Shown: positions 35,123-46,586, counted from the first letter of the stretch. The stretch is 64,000 nt of DNA from Variovorax sp. SG517 (GCF_013376045.1 NZ_JABMJG010000009.1:248001-312000); one strand, 5' to 3'. Translations and numbers: made by a program. The notes: a model not told the origin generated them from the sequence alone.

Positions 35123-36220
35123 TCAGAGCGAATATTCGGTGAAGCGATGGGCCCTGAAGGGCGCCGGGGCGATGCGCATCTTCCGTGCCGCCGGGTCCAT
35201 GACGATCGTCGCCACCGTGGCCGACGAGGCGCCGCCAGGCCCCGCACTCGGGCTGCGGCATACGGCGCGCGGCGCGCCGAAGCGGTCCTGCAGCGCGTCG
35301 AGCACGTCCTGTTCGCCAAGAAGGCCTGCCGCGCGCCGGTTGTGCAGCGCCTCGGTCACGCGGCGGTCGCGGTAGAGCGAGTCGGGCGTGGTCTCCAGGC
35401 TGCGGTCCACCACGCGCGCGAGCGCGGCCGGCGTCTTGAAGTGGTTGGCATGCACCAGGATGCCGCCCTCGGGCTGCTGCCAGAACACCTGCTCGGGGCA
35501 GGTCTCCAGGCTCACGGCCTCGCCCTCGGCGTGCGTGACGATCATGTTGTTGGAGATGGAGCGCGCAGTGCGGCACACCACGCCAAGCGCGTTGGCGTAC
35601 AGCTCCGACTGCAGGATGCCGCGGCGGATCAGCGCCAGCGGCACGCCCTGCTGCCTGCCGTCGCTGTCGGCCTTGATGAAGTTGCCGGTGACGGCGATGC
35701 CCGCGCTGTTGAGGCCGGCGCGCGCCAGCGTGCCCGCCTCGGCGAAGGTCAGCATCGACGGGCCCTTGGCGGGCTGGATGCGCAGCACGATGCCCAGCTC
35801 CAGGCTCTCCACGCGCCAGTCCCAGTTCTGCGCATGGATGAGCCGGCCCTCGCGCGAGGCCGAAGGCATCACCACCACGCCGGTGCAGCCGTCGGGCGGC
35901 TCGGTGGCTTCGAGCTGCTGGAAGGCGTAGAGCATCTCGCTGCGCGCGTTCAGCGCCACTATGTCTTCCGGCGGCACGCCGGCACCTTCGGCAACGCCCT
36001 CGATCTCGCGCAGCATGCCGGCGTCGAAGGCCTCGATCACCGGCATGAAGCGGCGTGCGAGCGCGCGGGTGCGGTCCCAGCTCAGGCCCACGCGCTCGAA
36101 GGCTGCGCGGTAGGTGCGCAGGCTCAGGTCGATGCGGTCGCCGGCGGCGCGGCCGTACTGCTGGCCGCACTGGCGGGCGTCGCCTTCGATGTCGTAGAGG
36201 GGAAACGATTCGATGTCCAT
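35123..36220 (-). CDS. C45-family peptidase/acyltransferase (isopenicillin acyltransferase-like)
   Basis: The 365-residue protein is an Ntn-hydrolase of the acyl-CoA:6-aminopenicillanate acyltransferase family. The cysteine that becomes the N-terminal nucleophile after self-cleavage is C112 in 'PPDGCTGVVV'. Supporting motifs are 'GRLIHAQNWDW', 'EAGTLARAGLNSAGIAVTGN' and 'GGILVHANHF'. Members cleave or transfer acyl groups on amides. There is no signal peptide, so it acts in the cytoplasm on imported substrate. It lies between the transporter genes and a class III aminotransferase, 19 bases from the latter. Confidence 0.9.
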   Translation of the reverse strand: MDIESFPLYDIEGDARQCGQQYGRAAGDRIDLSLRTYRAAFERVGLSWDRTRALARRFMPVIEAFDAGMLREIEGVAEGAGVPPEDIVALNARSEMLYAFQQLEATEPPDGCTGVVVMPSASREGRLIHAQNWDWRVESLELGIVLRIQPAKGPSMLTFAEAGTLARAGLNSAGIAVTGNFIKADSDGRQQGVPLALIRRGILQSELYANALGVVCRTARSISNNMIVTHAEGEAVSLETCPEQVFWQQPEGGILVHANHFKTPAALARVVDRSLETTPDSLYRDRRVTEALHNRRAAGLLGEQDVLDALQDRFGAPRAVCRSPSAGPGGASSATVATIVMDPAARKMRIAPAPFRAHRFTEYSL

Positions 36221-36239
36221 CTGGTGCTTTCGTGTGTGT

Positions 36240-37595
36240 TCAGGCTGCGGCGTCGGTGGGACGGGCGGTTTGCGCGATGGCGGCGCGCAGGCTGTCGACG
36301 ATCTGGTCGACGTGCCGGCGCTCCAGCGTGAAGGGCGGCGACAGCGCGATGGTGTCGCCCACCGAGCGCACCAGCACGCCGCCCTGATCCACGCAATGCT
36401 GGGCCACCGCCTGCGCGTGGGTGCCCGCGCCCTCGACCCAGGGCTGCAGTTCGATGCCGGCCAGCAGGCCGACGTTGCGCACGTCGATCACGCCCGGCAG
36501 ACCGCGCAGGGCGTGCAGGCATTCCTCGAAGTAGGGCGCGGTGGCCGCCGCCTGTGCGATCAGGCCGTCCTGCGTGTAGGCGTCGAGCGTGGCCATCGCC
36601 GCGGCGCAGGCCAGCGGATGGCCCGAGTAGGTGTAGCCGTGCGAAAGCTCGATGCCGCTCACGCTGCCTTGCATGAAGGCGTCGTGCACTTCGTCGCGCA
36701 GCAGTACCGCGCCCATGGGCACCGCGCCGTTGGTCAGGCCCTTGGCGGTGGTGATGAGGTCGGGCGTCACGCCGAACAGATCGGCCGCGAAGTTGGTGCC
36801 CAGGCGGCCGAAGCCGGTGATGACCTCGTCGAAGATCAGCAGGATGCCGTGCTTGTCGCAGATCTCGCGCAGGCGCTTGAGGTAGCCGCGCGGCGGCGGC
36901 AGCACGCCGGTGGAGCCGGCCACCGGCTCGACGATCACGGCCGCGACGGTCGATGCGTCATGCAGCGCGATCAGGGCCTCCAGCGCGTCGGCCTTCTCGA
37001 TGCCGTGCGCCGGCTCGCCGCGCGAGAAGGCGTTGCGCGCCAGGTCGAGCGTGTGCGGCAGGTGGTCCACGCCGTTGAGCAGCGGCCCGAAGGTGCTGCG
37101 CTGGCGGCCGATGCCGCCCACCGAGATGCCGCCGAAGCCCACGCCGTGATAGGCGCGCTCGCGGCCGATAAGCCGGTAGCGGCCCGCGTCGCCCCTCGCG
37201 CGGTGGTAGGCCAGCGCGATCTTCAGCGCCGTGTCGACCGACTCGGAGCCCGAGTTGGTGAAGAACACGTGGTTCATGCCGGCCGGCGCCATCTCGGCCA
37301 GGCGCTGCGCGAGCACGAAGGCGCCCGGGTGGCCGATCTGGAAGTTCGAGGCGTAGTCGAGCACGTCGATCTGCGCCTTCATCGCGGCGCTGATGCGCGG
37401 GTGGCGGTGCCCGGCGTTCACGCACCACAGGCCCGCGATCGCGTCGAGCACGCGGCGGCCGTCGGCCAGGTCGTAATGAAGGCCTTCGCCGCCGACGATG
37501 AGGCGCGGCGATTGCTTGAACTTGCGGTTGGGGGTGAAGGGCATCCAGAACGCGTCGAGCGACGCGGGGGAGGCGAGGGTGTCGGCAAGGGCCAC
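36240..37595 (-). CDS. Class III aminotransferase, omega-amino acid:pyruvate type
   Basis: The 451-residue PLP enzyme starts at GTG 37595 with a GGAG site 9 bases upstream; an upstream ATG at 37802 would cross the promoter region. Signatures are 'VFFTNSGSESVDTALKIALA', 'RERAYHGVGFGGISVGGI' (PLP stacking), 'ILLIFDEVITGFGRLGTNFA' and the PLP lysine in 'ITTAKGLTNGAVPMG'. It most resembles beta-alanine/omega-amino acid:pyruvate transaminases. In the operon it would remove the amine released by the C45 hydrolase. It is the promoter-proximal gene, divergent from the GntR regulator. Confidence 0.92.
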   Translation of the reverse strand: MALADTLASPASLDAFWMPFTPNRKFKQSPRLIVGGEGLHYDLADGRRVLDAIAGLWCVNAGHRHPRISAAMKAQIDVLDYASNFQIGHPGAFVLAQRLAEMAPAGMNHVFFTNSGSESVDTALKIALAYHRARGDAGRYRLIGRERAYHGVGFGGISVGGIGRQRSTFGPLLNGVDHLPHTLDLARNAFSRGEPAHGIEKADALEALIALHDASTVAAVIVEPVAGSTGVLPPPRGYLKRLREICDKHGILLIFDEVITGFGRLGTNFAADLFGVTPDLITTAKGLTNGAVPMGAVLLRDEVHDAFMQGSVSGIELSHGYTYSGHPLACAAAMATLDAYTQDGLIAQAAATAPYFEECLHALRGLPGVIDVRNVGLLAGIELQPWVEGAGTHAQAVAQHCVDQGGVLVRSVGDTIALSPPFTLERRHVDQIVDSLRAAIAQTARPTDAAA

Positions 37596-37663
37596 GAGAT
37601 AGTTCTCCGTTGGGAAAGCGACCCGGCTCCTGGGTCGTCGTGGGGCCGATCTTGAAACTCGAA

Positions 37664-37713
37664 TTGTATTTTTGGCGCGGGATATACATGGTTTTTTCAG
37701 GGCAAAAATACAA
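37664..37713. promoter_or_regulatory. Long inverted repeat TTGTATTTTTG / CAAAAATACAA (GntR operator candidate)
   Basis: Exact 11-base arms at 37664-37674 and 37703-37713 are separated by 28 bases; an extra ATACA half-site sits at 37684-37688. The element is markedly AT-rich against the local background and lies between the divergent aminotransferase (37595) and GntR (37769) starts. TTGTAT/ATACAA halves fit FadR-like GntR recognition. Two spaced sites could suit the regulator's duplicated winged helix. Binding is inferred. Confidence 0.6.
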
Positions 37714-37768
37714 AAGCCGGGCGATGATCGGCGCCTGAATTTCCACCCCGCGATTCCGGAGACCCTGG

Positions 37769-38707
37769 ATGGCATCCCAGACGGACGACCGACCCACCGC
37801 ATCGCCCACGACCGCCGCTCCGCTCGTCCAGCGCGTGAGCCGCTATGTGCTCGACCAGGCGCTGGCCGGCGGCTACGAGAGCGGGCATCACCTCACCGAA
37901 TCCGAACTCGCCGGCCGGCTGGGCATCTCCCGCACCCCGGTGCGCGCGGCGCTGCGCTTCCTGCATGAACGGGCGCTGCTGGCGCACACGCCGAACCGCG
38001 GCTACACCCTGCTCGCCGATCGCAACGCATTGGCGCGGGCCCGGCGCGAGATGCCCGAGGACGAGGAAAAGACACTCTATTACCGCCTGCTGCGCGACCG
38101 TCTCTCCGGCAAGCTGCCCACGCGAGTCAACGAACTGGAACTGGCGCAGGCCTATGCCGTGCCCCGGCCGCTGTTGCGCACCGTGCTCACCACGCTGCTA
38201 CAAGACGGCGTGCTGCGCGGTCGCCACTACCAGCGCTGGGAATTCACCGAGACGCTGGATTCGGTCGAGAGCGAGCGCGAGAGCTACCGGTTTCGCCTGA
38301 CCGTCGAATGCGCCGGGCTGCGCGAGCCGGGCTTCCGGGTTGACCTGCAGCGGCTGCGCGCCTGCCGCGAGCGCCAGCAGGGGCTGCTCGCGCAGGCGTC
38401 GCGTTATTCATGGATGGATTTCTTCGAGGCCAACGCGCAGTTCCACGAACTGCTGGCCAGCGCTTCGGGCAACCGCTTCTTTCTCGATGCGGTGCAGCAG
38501 CAGAACCGGCTGCGGCGCATGTCCGACCTCTCGGACTACCCGCTGGTGAACATCGACCTCCTGCACAAGTCCTGCCATGAGCACCTCGCGATCCTCGATG
38601 CGGTTGAACTCGGCGATCTCGAAACCGCCGCCGAGCACATGCGCCAGCATCTGAGCCGTGCCAGCGACCTGGTCGAACAGCGTGTGACGGGCGTGTTGGG
38701 GGATTGA
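37769..38707 (+). CDS. GntR/FadR-type regulator with tandem winged-helix segments
   Basis: The 312-residue protein is longer than usual FadR-type proteins (about 230). The first winged helix covers about 18-82 ('LTESELAGRLGISRTPVRAA'). A second helix-turn-helix-like stretch follows at about 103-155 ('LYYRLLRDRLSGKLPTRVNE', then 'VPRPLLRTVLTTLLQDGVL'). The C-terminal 150 residues are an FCD ligand domain with metal-type histidines ('FHELLASASGNRFF', 'HEHLAILDAVELGDLETAAE'). It probably represses the divergent amide-catabolism operon. Confidence 0.9.
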   Translation: MASQTDDRPTASPTTAAPLVQRVSRYVLDQALAGGYESGHHLTESELAGRLGISRTPVRAALRFLHERALLAHTPNRGYTLLADRNALARARREMPEDEEKTLYYRLLRDRLSGKLPTRVNELELAQAYAVPRPLLRTVLTTLLQDGVLRGRHYQRWEFTETLDSVESERESYRFRLTVECAGLREPGFRVDLQRLRACRERQQGLLAQASRYSWMDFFEANAQFHELLASASGNRFFLDAVQQQNRLRRMSDLSDYPLVNIDLLHKSCHEHLAILDAVELGDLETAAEHMRQHLSRASDLVEQRVTGVLGD

Positions 38708-38726
38708 CTGGCCGGGGCTGCGGTGC

Positions 38727-39110
38727 TCAGCGCCGCGGCGAGATGTTCAGCTTCTTGCAGAAGTCGTAGAAGGCCTCGAGCTCCAGCGACTTGTCGAACA
38801 CCGCATCCACGCCCGCCGAGAGCGCACCCTCGCGCACTTCGGAAGTCGCGTGGTTCATCAGCACCACGGTGCGTTGTGCGGGCGACTTGTGTTCCTGCAG
38901 GTATTGCGCCACGGTGAGACCGTTGCCCTCGGCCAGGAAGATGTCGATGACCGCCGCGTCCCATTCCTGCGGGTTCTGCCTGAGCCAGTCGATGGCGCTG
39001 CCCGAGGTGGCGGCGGTGCCGATCACGTCGCAGTCGGCGAATTCCTGCAGGCCGTCGGTCAATGTGGTGGCGATCAGGGGGTTGTCTTCTATCAGGTAGA
39101 TACGGGTCAT
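38727..39110 (-). CDS. Single-domain response regulator (receiver only)
   Basis: The 127-residue CheY-like receiver has no output domain; the start ATG 39110 is chosen because it begins the domain directly. It has the acidic pair E8/D9, phosphoacceptor D56 ('AAVIDIFLAEGNG') and K107 ('FDKSLEL'). The usual Thr/Ser switch position is N86 ('VVLMNHAT'), which is atypical. No kinase gene is next to it, so its partner is unknown. The 275-base gap upstream (39111-39385) holds only a purine-rich tract near 39250-39280. Confidence 0.88.
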   Translation of the reverse strand: MTRIYLIEDNPLIATTLTDGLQEFADCDVIGTAATSGSAIDWLRQNPQEWDAAVIDIFLAEGNGLTVAQYLQEHKSPAQRTVVLMNHATSEVREGALSAGVDAVFDKSLELEAFYDFCKKLNISPRR

Positions 39111-39385
39111 TGTTCGCAGTCGGTGCTTCTCGTTCTGTTCTGTCTTTGCTCTCTTGCCGGCTTGTCTCGGGCCGACCGGGGCATTGTCCCTGCCGGCGCG
39201 GCGTGTCGAGTCGGACAACGCCTTCATCTGCCGTAGAACCCTGCGCGGGAGAAGAAAAAGAAAGGGAAGGAACGGAAAGTGCTGCGGGACGAGGGATCGG
39301 GATCACTGGCGTACAAGACGTGGTGGCGCGCACGGCCATATCGTGCGGCGGTCTTCAACAACGGCCTCGCCCGCAGCGCATCGTC

Positions 39386-40171
39386 ATGCCGCAATCTTTT
39401 ACGCCTCCTTTCACATCCTCCGGCCGCAGCGCGCTGGTGCAGGCTCCGCCCTGGCACTACGCGGGCTGGCTCGTCAACATCGCCTTCGACTTCGATGCCG
39501 CGTGCGGCGCCGCGCTGGTGCCGGCCGAACTGGGAACGGCCACCGGCAAGGGCTGCGTCCATTTCGCGGACTGGCAGTACTGCGGCGACGACGGTCGCGA
39601 GCTGCTAGACCCGGTGTATGCGCAGTACCGCGAGACCATCGTGGTGCTCGAGTTCGCGCCGAAGGACGGTGCAGGCGATGCGCGCTTCTTCCATTGCCCG
39701 CTGATCTACGTCGACCAGGACATCTCGCTGCTGCGCGGCTGGCTGCAGGGCTGGCCCAAGAAGATCGGGCAGACCTGGCTCACGCGCAGCATGCCGCTGA
39801 TCCATCCGGCGGCGGCGCCGCTTGCCGCGGGAAGCCGTCTCGGCGCAAGCCTCAGCGTGAAGGAGCGGCGCCTGGTGGATGCCTCGGTCACGCTGTCGGG
39901 CGAGAAGGCGGGGCGGCTGGGTTTTCTTTCCGCGCCGACCGTGGGCGCCATCGGCTGGCCCGACCTGACGCAGCCGGGCATCGCGGCGCGGCCGCGCTAC
40001 TTGCGCGCCGACATCATCGACCGCGTCGAGCCGGGCTGGACCGCTGGCAGCGCGACATTGAAATTCCACGAGCATCCGGTCGAGGAACTGGCATCGCTCG
40101 GCCCGGTGGAGGCCACGGGCGCGAGCGCCGGCTGGATGGGCCTCACCGTGCGCGGTGCCATCGCGGCGTGA
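39386..40171 (+). CDS. Acetoacetate decarboxylase family protein
   Basis: The 261-residue protein begins at ATG 39386. It has the ADC-family fold signatures 'HYAGWLVNIAFDFD' and 'CPLIYVDQDISLLRGWLQGW', and the active-site lysine pair in 'GWPKKIGQTWL' (K125/K126), where one lysine forms the Schiff base. Many relatives are not true acetoacetate decarboxylases but aldolase-dehydratases or beta-keto acid decarboxylases. It may share a transcript with the AraC gene that starts 29 bases later. Confidence 0.85.
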   Translation: MPQSFTPPFTSSGRSALVQAPPWHYAGWLVNIAFDFDAACGAALVPAELGTATGKGCVHFADWQYCGDDGRELLDPVYAQYRETIVVLEFAPKDGAGDARFFHCPLIYVDQDISLLRGWLQGWPKKIGQTWLTRSMPLIHPAAAPLAAGSRLGASLSVKERRLVDASVTLSGEKAGRLGFLSAPTVGAIGWPDLTQPGIAARPRYLRADIIDRVEPGWTAGSATLKFHEHPVEELASLGPVEATGASAGWMGLTVRGAIAA

Positions 40172-40199
40172 CGCCGCCGGCCGCGCTACCCTTTGCGGG

Positions 40200-41027
40200 A
40201 TGAGCCGCAACCTGCCCGCAAGCCCACCCGCCTCGCACGTGATCGGCCTGCCGATGGAAGGCGGCACGCAGATCGAGGCCATGTTCGCAGCCGATCCCAA
40301 GGCACGCTTCGAGCTGCACTGGCACGCGGAGTGGAGCGTGGGCGCTATCCTGGAAGGCCGCTGCGAGTTCACCTGCGCCGGAGAGCGGCAGGTGGCGCAG
40401 GCCGGCGACATCGTGCTGATGGCGCCCTTCATGCTGCATACGGCCGGCGTCAGCGCGCAGGGCTTTCGGATGGTGATGCTCTACGTGCCGCACGCCTGGG
40501 CGAGCGGGCGCCTGGGGTGGCCGCCCGGCCTGCGAGGCACGCTGGGGCAGGGCGTGTGGCGCGACGCGGACATGGCCGAGGCGCTGGCATCCGCCGCGCA
40601 GGCGGAAGACGGCGCGCAGGTCGGCCGCTTGCTGGAAGAGATTCTTCGCGCGCAGGCCGATGGCGAACTCGTGCCGGTCGAGCGCCACATGGGCGACGCG
40701 CGCGTGGAGGCTGTCTGCGAGGCGCTGGCGACGGAGGATGCCTGCCAGATCGATCCGGCCGGGCTGGCGCGGCGGCTGGGGGTGTCGCGGGAGCACTTCC
40801 ATCGCCTTTTCCGCGTGGCCGTGGGCATGACGCCGGCCCACTATGCGCGGCTCGCGCGCATCGGGCGGGCCAAGGCGCTGCTGCGCGACGGCCACGCGGC
40901 GGCGGAGGTGGCGGCGCAGTGCGGTTTCGTCGACCAGGCGCACTTCTCGCGCTGGTTCCGCCGCTGCTTCGGCGTGACGCCGGGCAACTACATGGCCGGC
41001 CGGGAGCGCATGGAAAGGGCCGCGTGA
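40200..41027 (+). CDS. AraC family regulator with cupin sensor
   Basis: The 275-residue protein has an N-terminal AraC-binding cupin ('HWHAEWSVGAILEGRCEFTC', 'GDIVLMAPFMLHTAG'). The C-terminal helix-turn-helix pair is at about 170-270 ('IDPAGLARRLGVSREHFHRL', 'AAEVAAQCGFVDQAHFSRWF'). It sits directly downstream of the ADC-family gene, with which it is probably functionally linked. Confidence 0.92.
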   Translation: MSRNLPASPPASHVIGLPMEGGTQIEAMFAADPKARFELHWHAEWSVGAILEGRCEFTCAGERQVAQAGDIVLMAPFMLHTAGVSAQGFRMVMLYVPHAWASGRLGWPPGLRGTLGQGVWRDADMAEALASAAQAEDGAQVGRLLEEILRAQADGELVPVERHMGDARVEAVCEALATEDACQIDPAGLARRLGVSREHFHRLFRVAVGMTPAHYARLARIGRAKALLRDGHAAAEVAAQCGFVDQAHFSRWFRRCFGVTPGNYMAGRERMERAA

Positions 41028-41091
41028 GAAACTAGCGGGCTTGCCGGCCCGGCGTCGGGGCTGGCGATCACAGCCACAGGAATCCCGCGTT

Positions 41092-42066
<975 letters not shown>

Positions 42067-42245
42067 ACCTTTTTCCTCTTTTCGCGCGACTTCCTGCTTT
42101 TTCACGGGCCGACGCCGACCGGGCGCGGCTCCGTCGGCGCTCGCCTGAAACACTGTTCCGAAATTGCTACTTCACGATTAGTGGCGCGTCAACCGTTTTT
42201 TGCTGAAGAATGAGGAGCATCAGGGACATAAAAAGGTTTGGATAC

Positions 42246-43031
42246 ATGAGTGACGCGATTGGCGGCAAAGAAGAAGTAAGTGCACTCGCCAGAGGGCTCG
42301 CCCTCCTCAGAGTCATCGGAATGGCATCGGCTCCCATAGGCAATCGCGAACTGGCAGACACCACCGGCATCCCCAAGGCCACGGTATCGAGGCTCACCGC
42401 CACGCTGGTGAGTGCGGGGTATTTACGACAGTCCCAGGACAGCGAGCGCTTCAGCCTCGGTCCGGCGCTGCTGGACATGAGCAGCCGCTACCTGCGCCAT
42501 TTCGACCTTCGGACCGTGGCGCGGCCGCACCTGGCGGCGCTGTCCGAGGCGGCTGGCGTGAGCGTGCACCTGGGCGTGCGCGACGAACTCGACATGCTCG
42601 TCATCGATTCGCTGCGGCCCCGCTCGGTGGTCATCAGCTCGCGCATCGAGGTGGGCACGCGCATGACCATCGCCACCTCGGCCGCAGGGCGTGCCTACCT
42701 CGCGGCGCTGCCCGAGGTGGAGCAGTCCGAACTGCTGGCGCAGATCCGGGCCGAGAGCGGAGAAAGCTGGGGCGCCATCGAGCCGGGCCTGATCTCGAGC
42801 CTGGACGAGTACGACGCGCTGGGCTACTGCGGCTCCTTCGGCGAATGGAACCCGCACATCCACGCCATCGGCTTCGCCCTGGAAGGCCCGCGCGGCGAGC
42901 GCTATTCGGTGAGCTGCGGCGGCCCCGCCTACCTGCTGCCCAAGGAAGCCATGGTGGGGCGCATAGCTCCGCTGCTCCTCGAAACCGCCCAGCGCCTGGC
43001 CAACGAAACCGGCACCCTCCGCCTGGACTGA
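42246..43031 (+). CDS. IclR family regulator
   Basis: The 261-residue protein is placed at ATG 42246 ('MSDAIGGKEEVSALARGLAL'); ATG 42210 is an alternative. The N-terminal winged helix is 'IGNRELADTTGIPKATVSRL'. The effector domain has 'VSVHLGVRDELDMLVIDSLR', 'TSAAGRAYLAALP' and 'GFALEGPRGERYSVSCGGPA'. The 178-base upstream gap is AT-rich near 42170-42240 and may hold its promoter. No obvious target is adjacent on the other side. Confidence 0.9.
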   Translation: MSDAIGGKEEVSALARGLALLRVIGMASAPIGNRELADTTGIPKATVSRLTATLVSAGYLRQSQDSERFSLGPALLDMSSRYLRHFDLRTVARPHLAALSEAAGVSVHLGVRDELDMLVIDSLRPRSVVISSRIEVGTRMTIATSAAGRAYLAALPEVEQSELLAQIRAESGESWGAIEPGLISSLDEYDALGYCGSFGEWNPHIHAIGFALEGPRGERYSVSCGGPAYLLPKEAMVGRIAPLLLETAQRLANETGTLRLD

Positions 43032-43164
43032 TTTCCTTCCCGGGGATGCGAAGCGACCCGAGGATTCGCGGGATACCGCGGAACCGGCTTTGCCGGGCCG
43101 CAGGTATCGCCCCCGCGAGGGGGTTGGCGAAGCGACACGAAGTGCGCGAAGCCTGGGGGCGGTC
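43032..43164. repeat. Dispersed intergenic repeat-like sequence with CCCCCGCGAGGGGG stem
   Basis: The 133-base gap between the convergent IclR and GntR genes contains a CCCCCGCGAGGGGG palindrome followed by a 'GGCGAAGCGACACGAAGTGC' segment and a 'GAAGCCTGGGGGC' end. This type of sequence recurs between genes in Comamonadaceae genomes and resembles REP elements. The stem may also help terminate both genes. I see no second full copy in this window, so repeat status rests on general recognition. Confidence 0.45.
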
Positions 43165-43806
43165 TCAGTTCGCGGCTTCCAGCCCGTTCTGGAAGTGCTC
43201 GCGCATCCGGGCCATGGCGGCTTCCGCGTCGCGCGCCTCGATGGCTGCCATCACCGAGCGGTGCTCGGCCAGCGATTCGCCGATGCGGCCCGCCTTGAGC
43301 AGCGAGTTGTGCCGGTTGAGCTTCATCACCTTGCGCAGGTCGGCCACCATCTGGTCGCGCCACTTGTTGTTGGCGATGGCCAGCAGGCGCATGTGGAAGC
43401 GCTCGTTCACGGCGAAGAAATGTTCCCGGTCCTCCGGCGAGGCTGCGGCCTCAAGTTCGGCATGCAGCGCCTTCAGCTCGGCGCGCTGGGCGTCGGTGGC
43501 GCGCTCGGCCACCACGCCGGCGGCGTCGCTCTCCAGCAGAGAGAGCAGGTGGTAGACGTCGGCCAAATCCTGCTCCGACACCTCGGTCACGTAGGCGCCG
43601 CGGCGCACCTTCATCGTCACCAGGCCTTCCGCGGCCAGCACCTTCAGCGCCTCGCGCAGGGGGGTGCGGCTGATGCCGTATTCCTCGGCCAGCTTGAGTT
43701 CGTCGATCCAGCTGCCGGGCTCCAGCTCGCGGCGAAAGATCCGCTGGCGCAGCAGTTCGGCGACCTCTTCGTAGAGGGCGCGGGGGGTGAGGGTGACGGC
43801 GGACAT
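43165..43806 (-). CDS. GntR/FadR-type regulator divergent from the propionate operon
   Basis: The 213-residue protein has a winged helix at about 10-75 ('IDELKLAEEYGISRTPLREA') and an FCD domain with metal-binding residues ('FFAVNERFHMRLLAIANNKW', 'EHRSVMAAIEARDAEAAMAR'). It is divergent from methylmalonyl-CoA mutase across 132 bases that contain AT-rich and CTTGCAG/CTGCAAG dyads. It is the likely regulator of the propionyl-CoA operon. Confidence 0.93.
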   Translation of the reverse strand: MSAVTLTPRALYEEVAELLRQRIFRRELEPGSWIDELKLAEEYGISRTPLREALKVLAAEGLVTMKVRRGAYVTEVSEQDLADVYHLLSLLESDAAGVVAERATDAQRAELKALHAELEAAASPEDREHFFAVNERFHMRLLAIANNKWRDQMVADLRKVMKLNRHNSLLKAGRIGESLAEHRSVMAAIEARDAEAAMARMREHFQNGLEAAN

Positions 43807-43837
43807 GGGCCGGACTGTACTTCAAAAACGGTGTTTG

Positions 43838-43914
43838 AATTAATAATTATGGATCGGTTAGACTCGCGGCCGGCTTGCAGATCCCTGCAGGCGAATTTGC
43901 GAATACCCTGCAAG
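43838..43914. promoter_or_regulatory. Promoter/operator region of the propionate operon
   Basis: Two symmetric elements lie between the divergent GntR (43806) and mutase (43939) starts. AATTA-A-TAATT (43838-43848) is a perfect 5+1+5 dyad in an AT-rich patch. CTTGCAG (43874-43880) is mirrored by CTGCAAG (43908-43914) around a central CTGCAG. Either could be the GntR operator; the AT-rich patch is the better promoter candidate. This is positional inference. Confidence 0.4.
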
Positions 43915-43938
43915 CAAGACACTGCGAACGGCCCCTTC

Positions 43939-46101
<2,163 letters not shown>

Positions 46102-46112
46102 GGCGCGCCGTC

Positions 46113-46586
46113 GTGAGCGATCTCTTGTCGCGGCTGTCGCTGCAGCCGGTGGATTCCAGCGATTTCGAGGCCATGCTGGCCCTGCGCATCGACGCGATGC
46201 GCCCGAGCCTGGAGCGCGTCGGCCGCTTCGACGTGGCGCGTTCGCGCGAACGCCTGAGCGCGGGCTTCGTGGTGCCGTACATGCACCACATCGTGCTCGA
46301 CGGCGACCAGCGCATCGGCTTCGTCACGCTCAAGCCCGAGGACAGCGATGCGCTGCGCCTCGATCATCTCTACCTGCGCACCGGCTTCCAGGGCCTGGGC
46401 ATCGGCGAATGGGTGCTCGAATGGGCCAAGTCGCAGGCGCGCGAGCAGCGGCTGGACATCAAGCTCACCGCGCTCGTCAAGAGCGACGCCAACCGCTTCT
46501 ACCTGCGCCACGGCTTCGTGCTCGAGGGCGGCGAGGGCGTCGACCTGCATTACCGCTGGCGCGTGGCGTCGGAGGCTGCGTGCTGA
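46113..46586 (+). CDS. GNAT N-acetyltransferase inside the mutase-MeaB operon
   Basis: The 157-residue protein starts at GTG 46113, 11 bases after the mutase stop. GNAT elements are 'HHIVLDGDQRIGFVTLKPED', the acetyl-CoA loop 'LRTGFQGLGIGEWVLEWAKS' and the C-terminal 'SDANRFYLRHGFVLEGGEGV'. Its stop overlaps the meaB GTG. Placement between mutase and its chaperone suggests a role in propionate metabolism, possibly acylation control, but the substrate is unknown. Confidence 0.87.
   Translation: MSDLLSRLSLQPVDSSDFEAMLALRIDAMRPSLERVGRFDVARSRERLSAGFVVPYMHHIVLDGDQRIGFVTLKPEDSDALRLDHLYLRTGFQGLGIGEWVLEWAKSQAREQRLDIKLTALVKSDANRFYLRHGFVLEGGEGVDLHYRWRVASEAAC

Noticed and set aside
33425..36331. A 968-codon plus-strand open frame opposite the ABC binding protein and C45 genes, and similar very long frames at 825-2852, 17704-19803, 43858-45897, 47584-50166 and 59611-61563
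   Set aside because: These are antisense shadows typical of GC-rich codon usage. They have His/Arg/Ala/Gly-skewed composition and no recognisable domains, and each lies opposite a clearly identified gene.
43090..43938. N-terminal extension of methylmalonyl-CoA mutase to 43090
   Set aside because: The open frame crosses the divergent GntR gene and the promoter region. Mutase similarity begins at ATG 43939.
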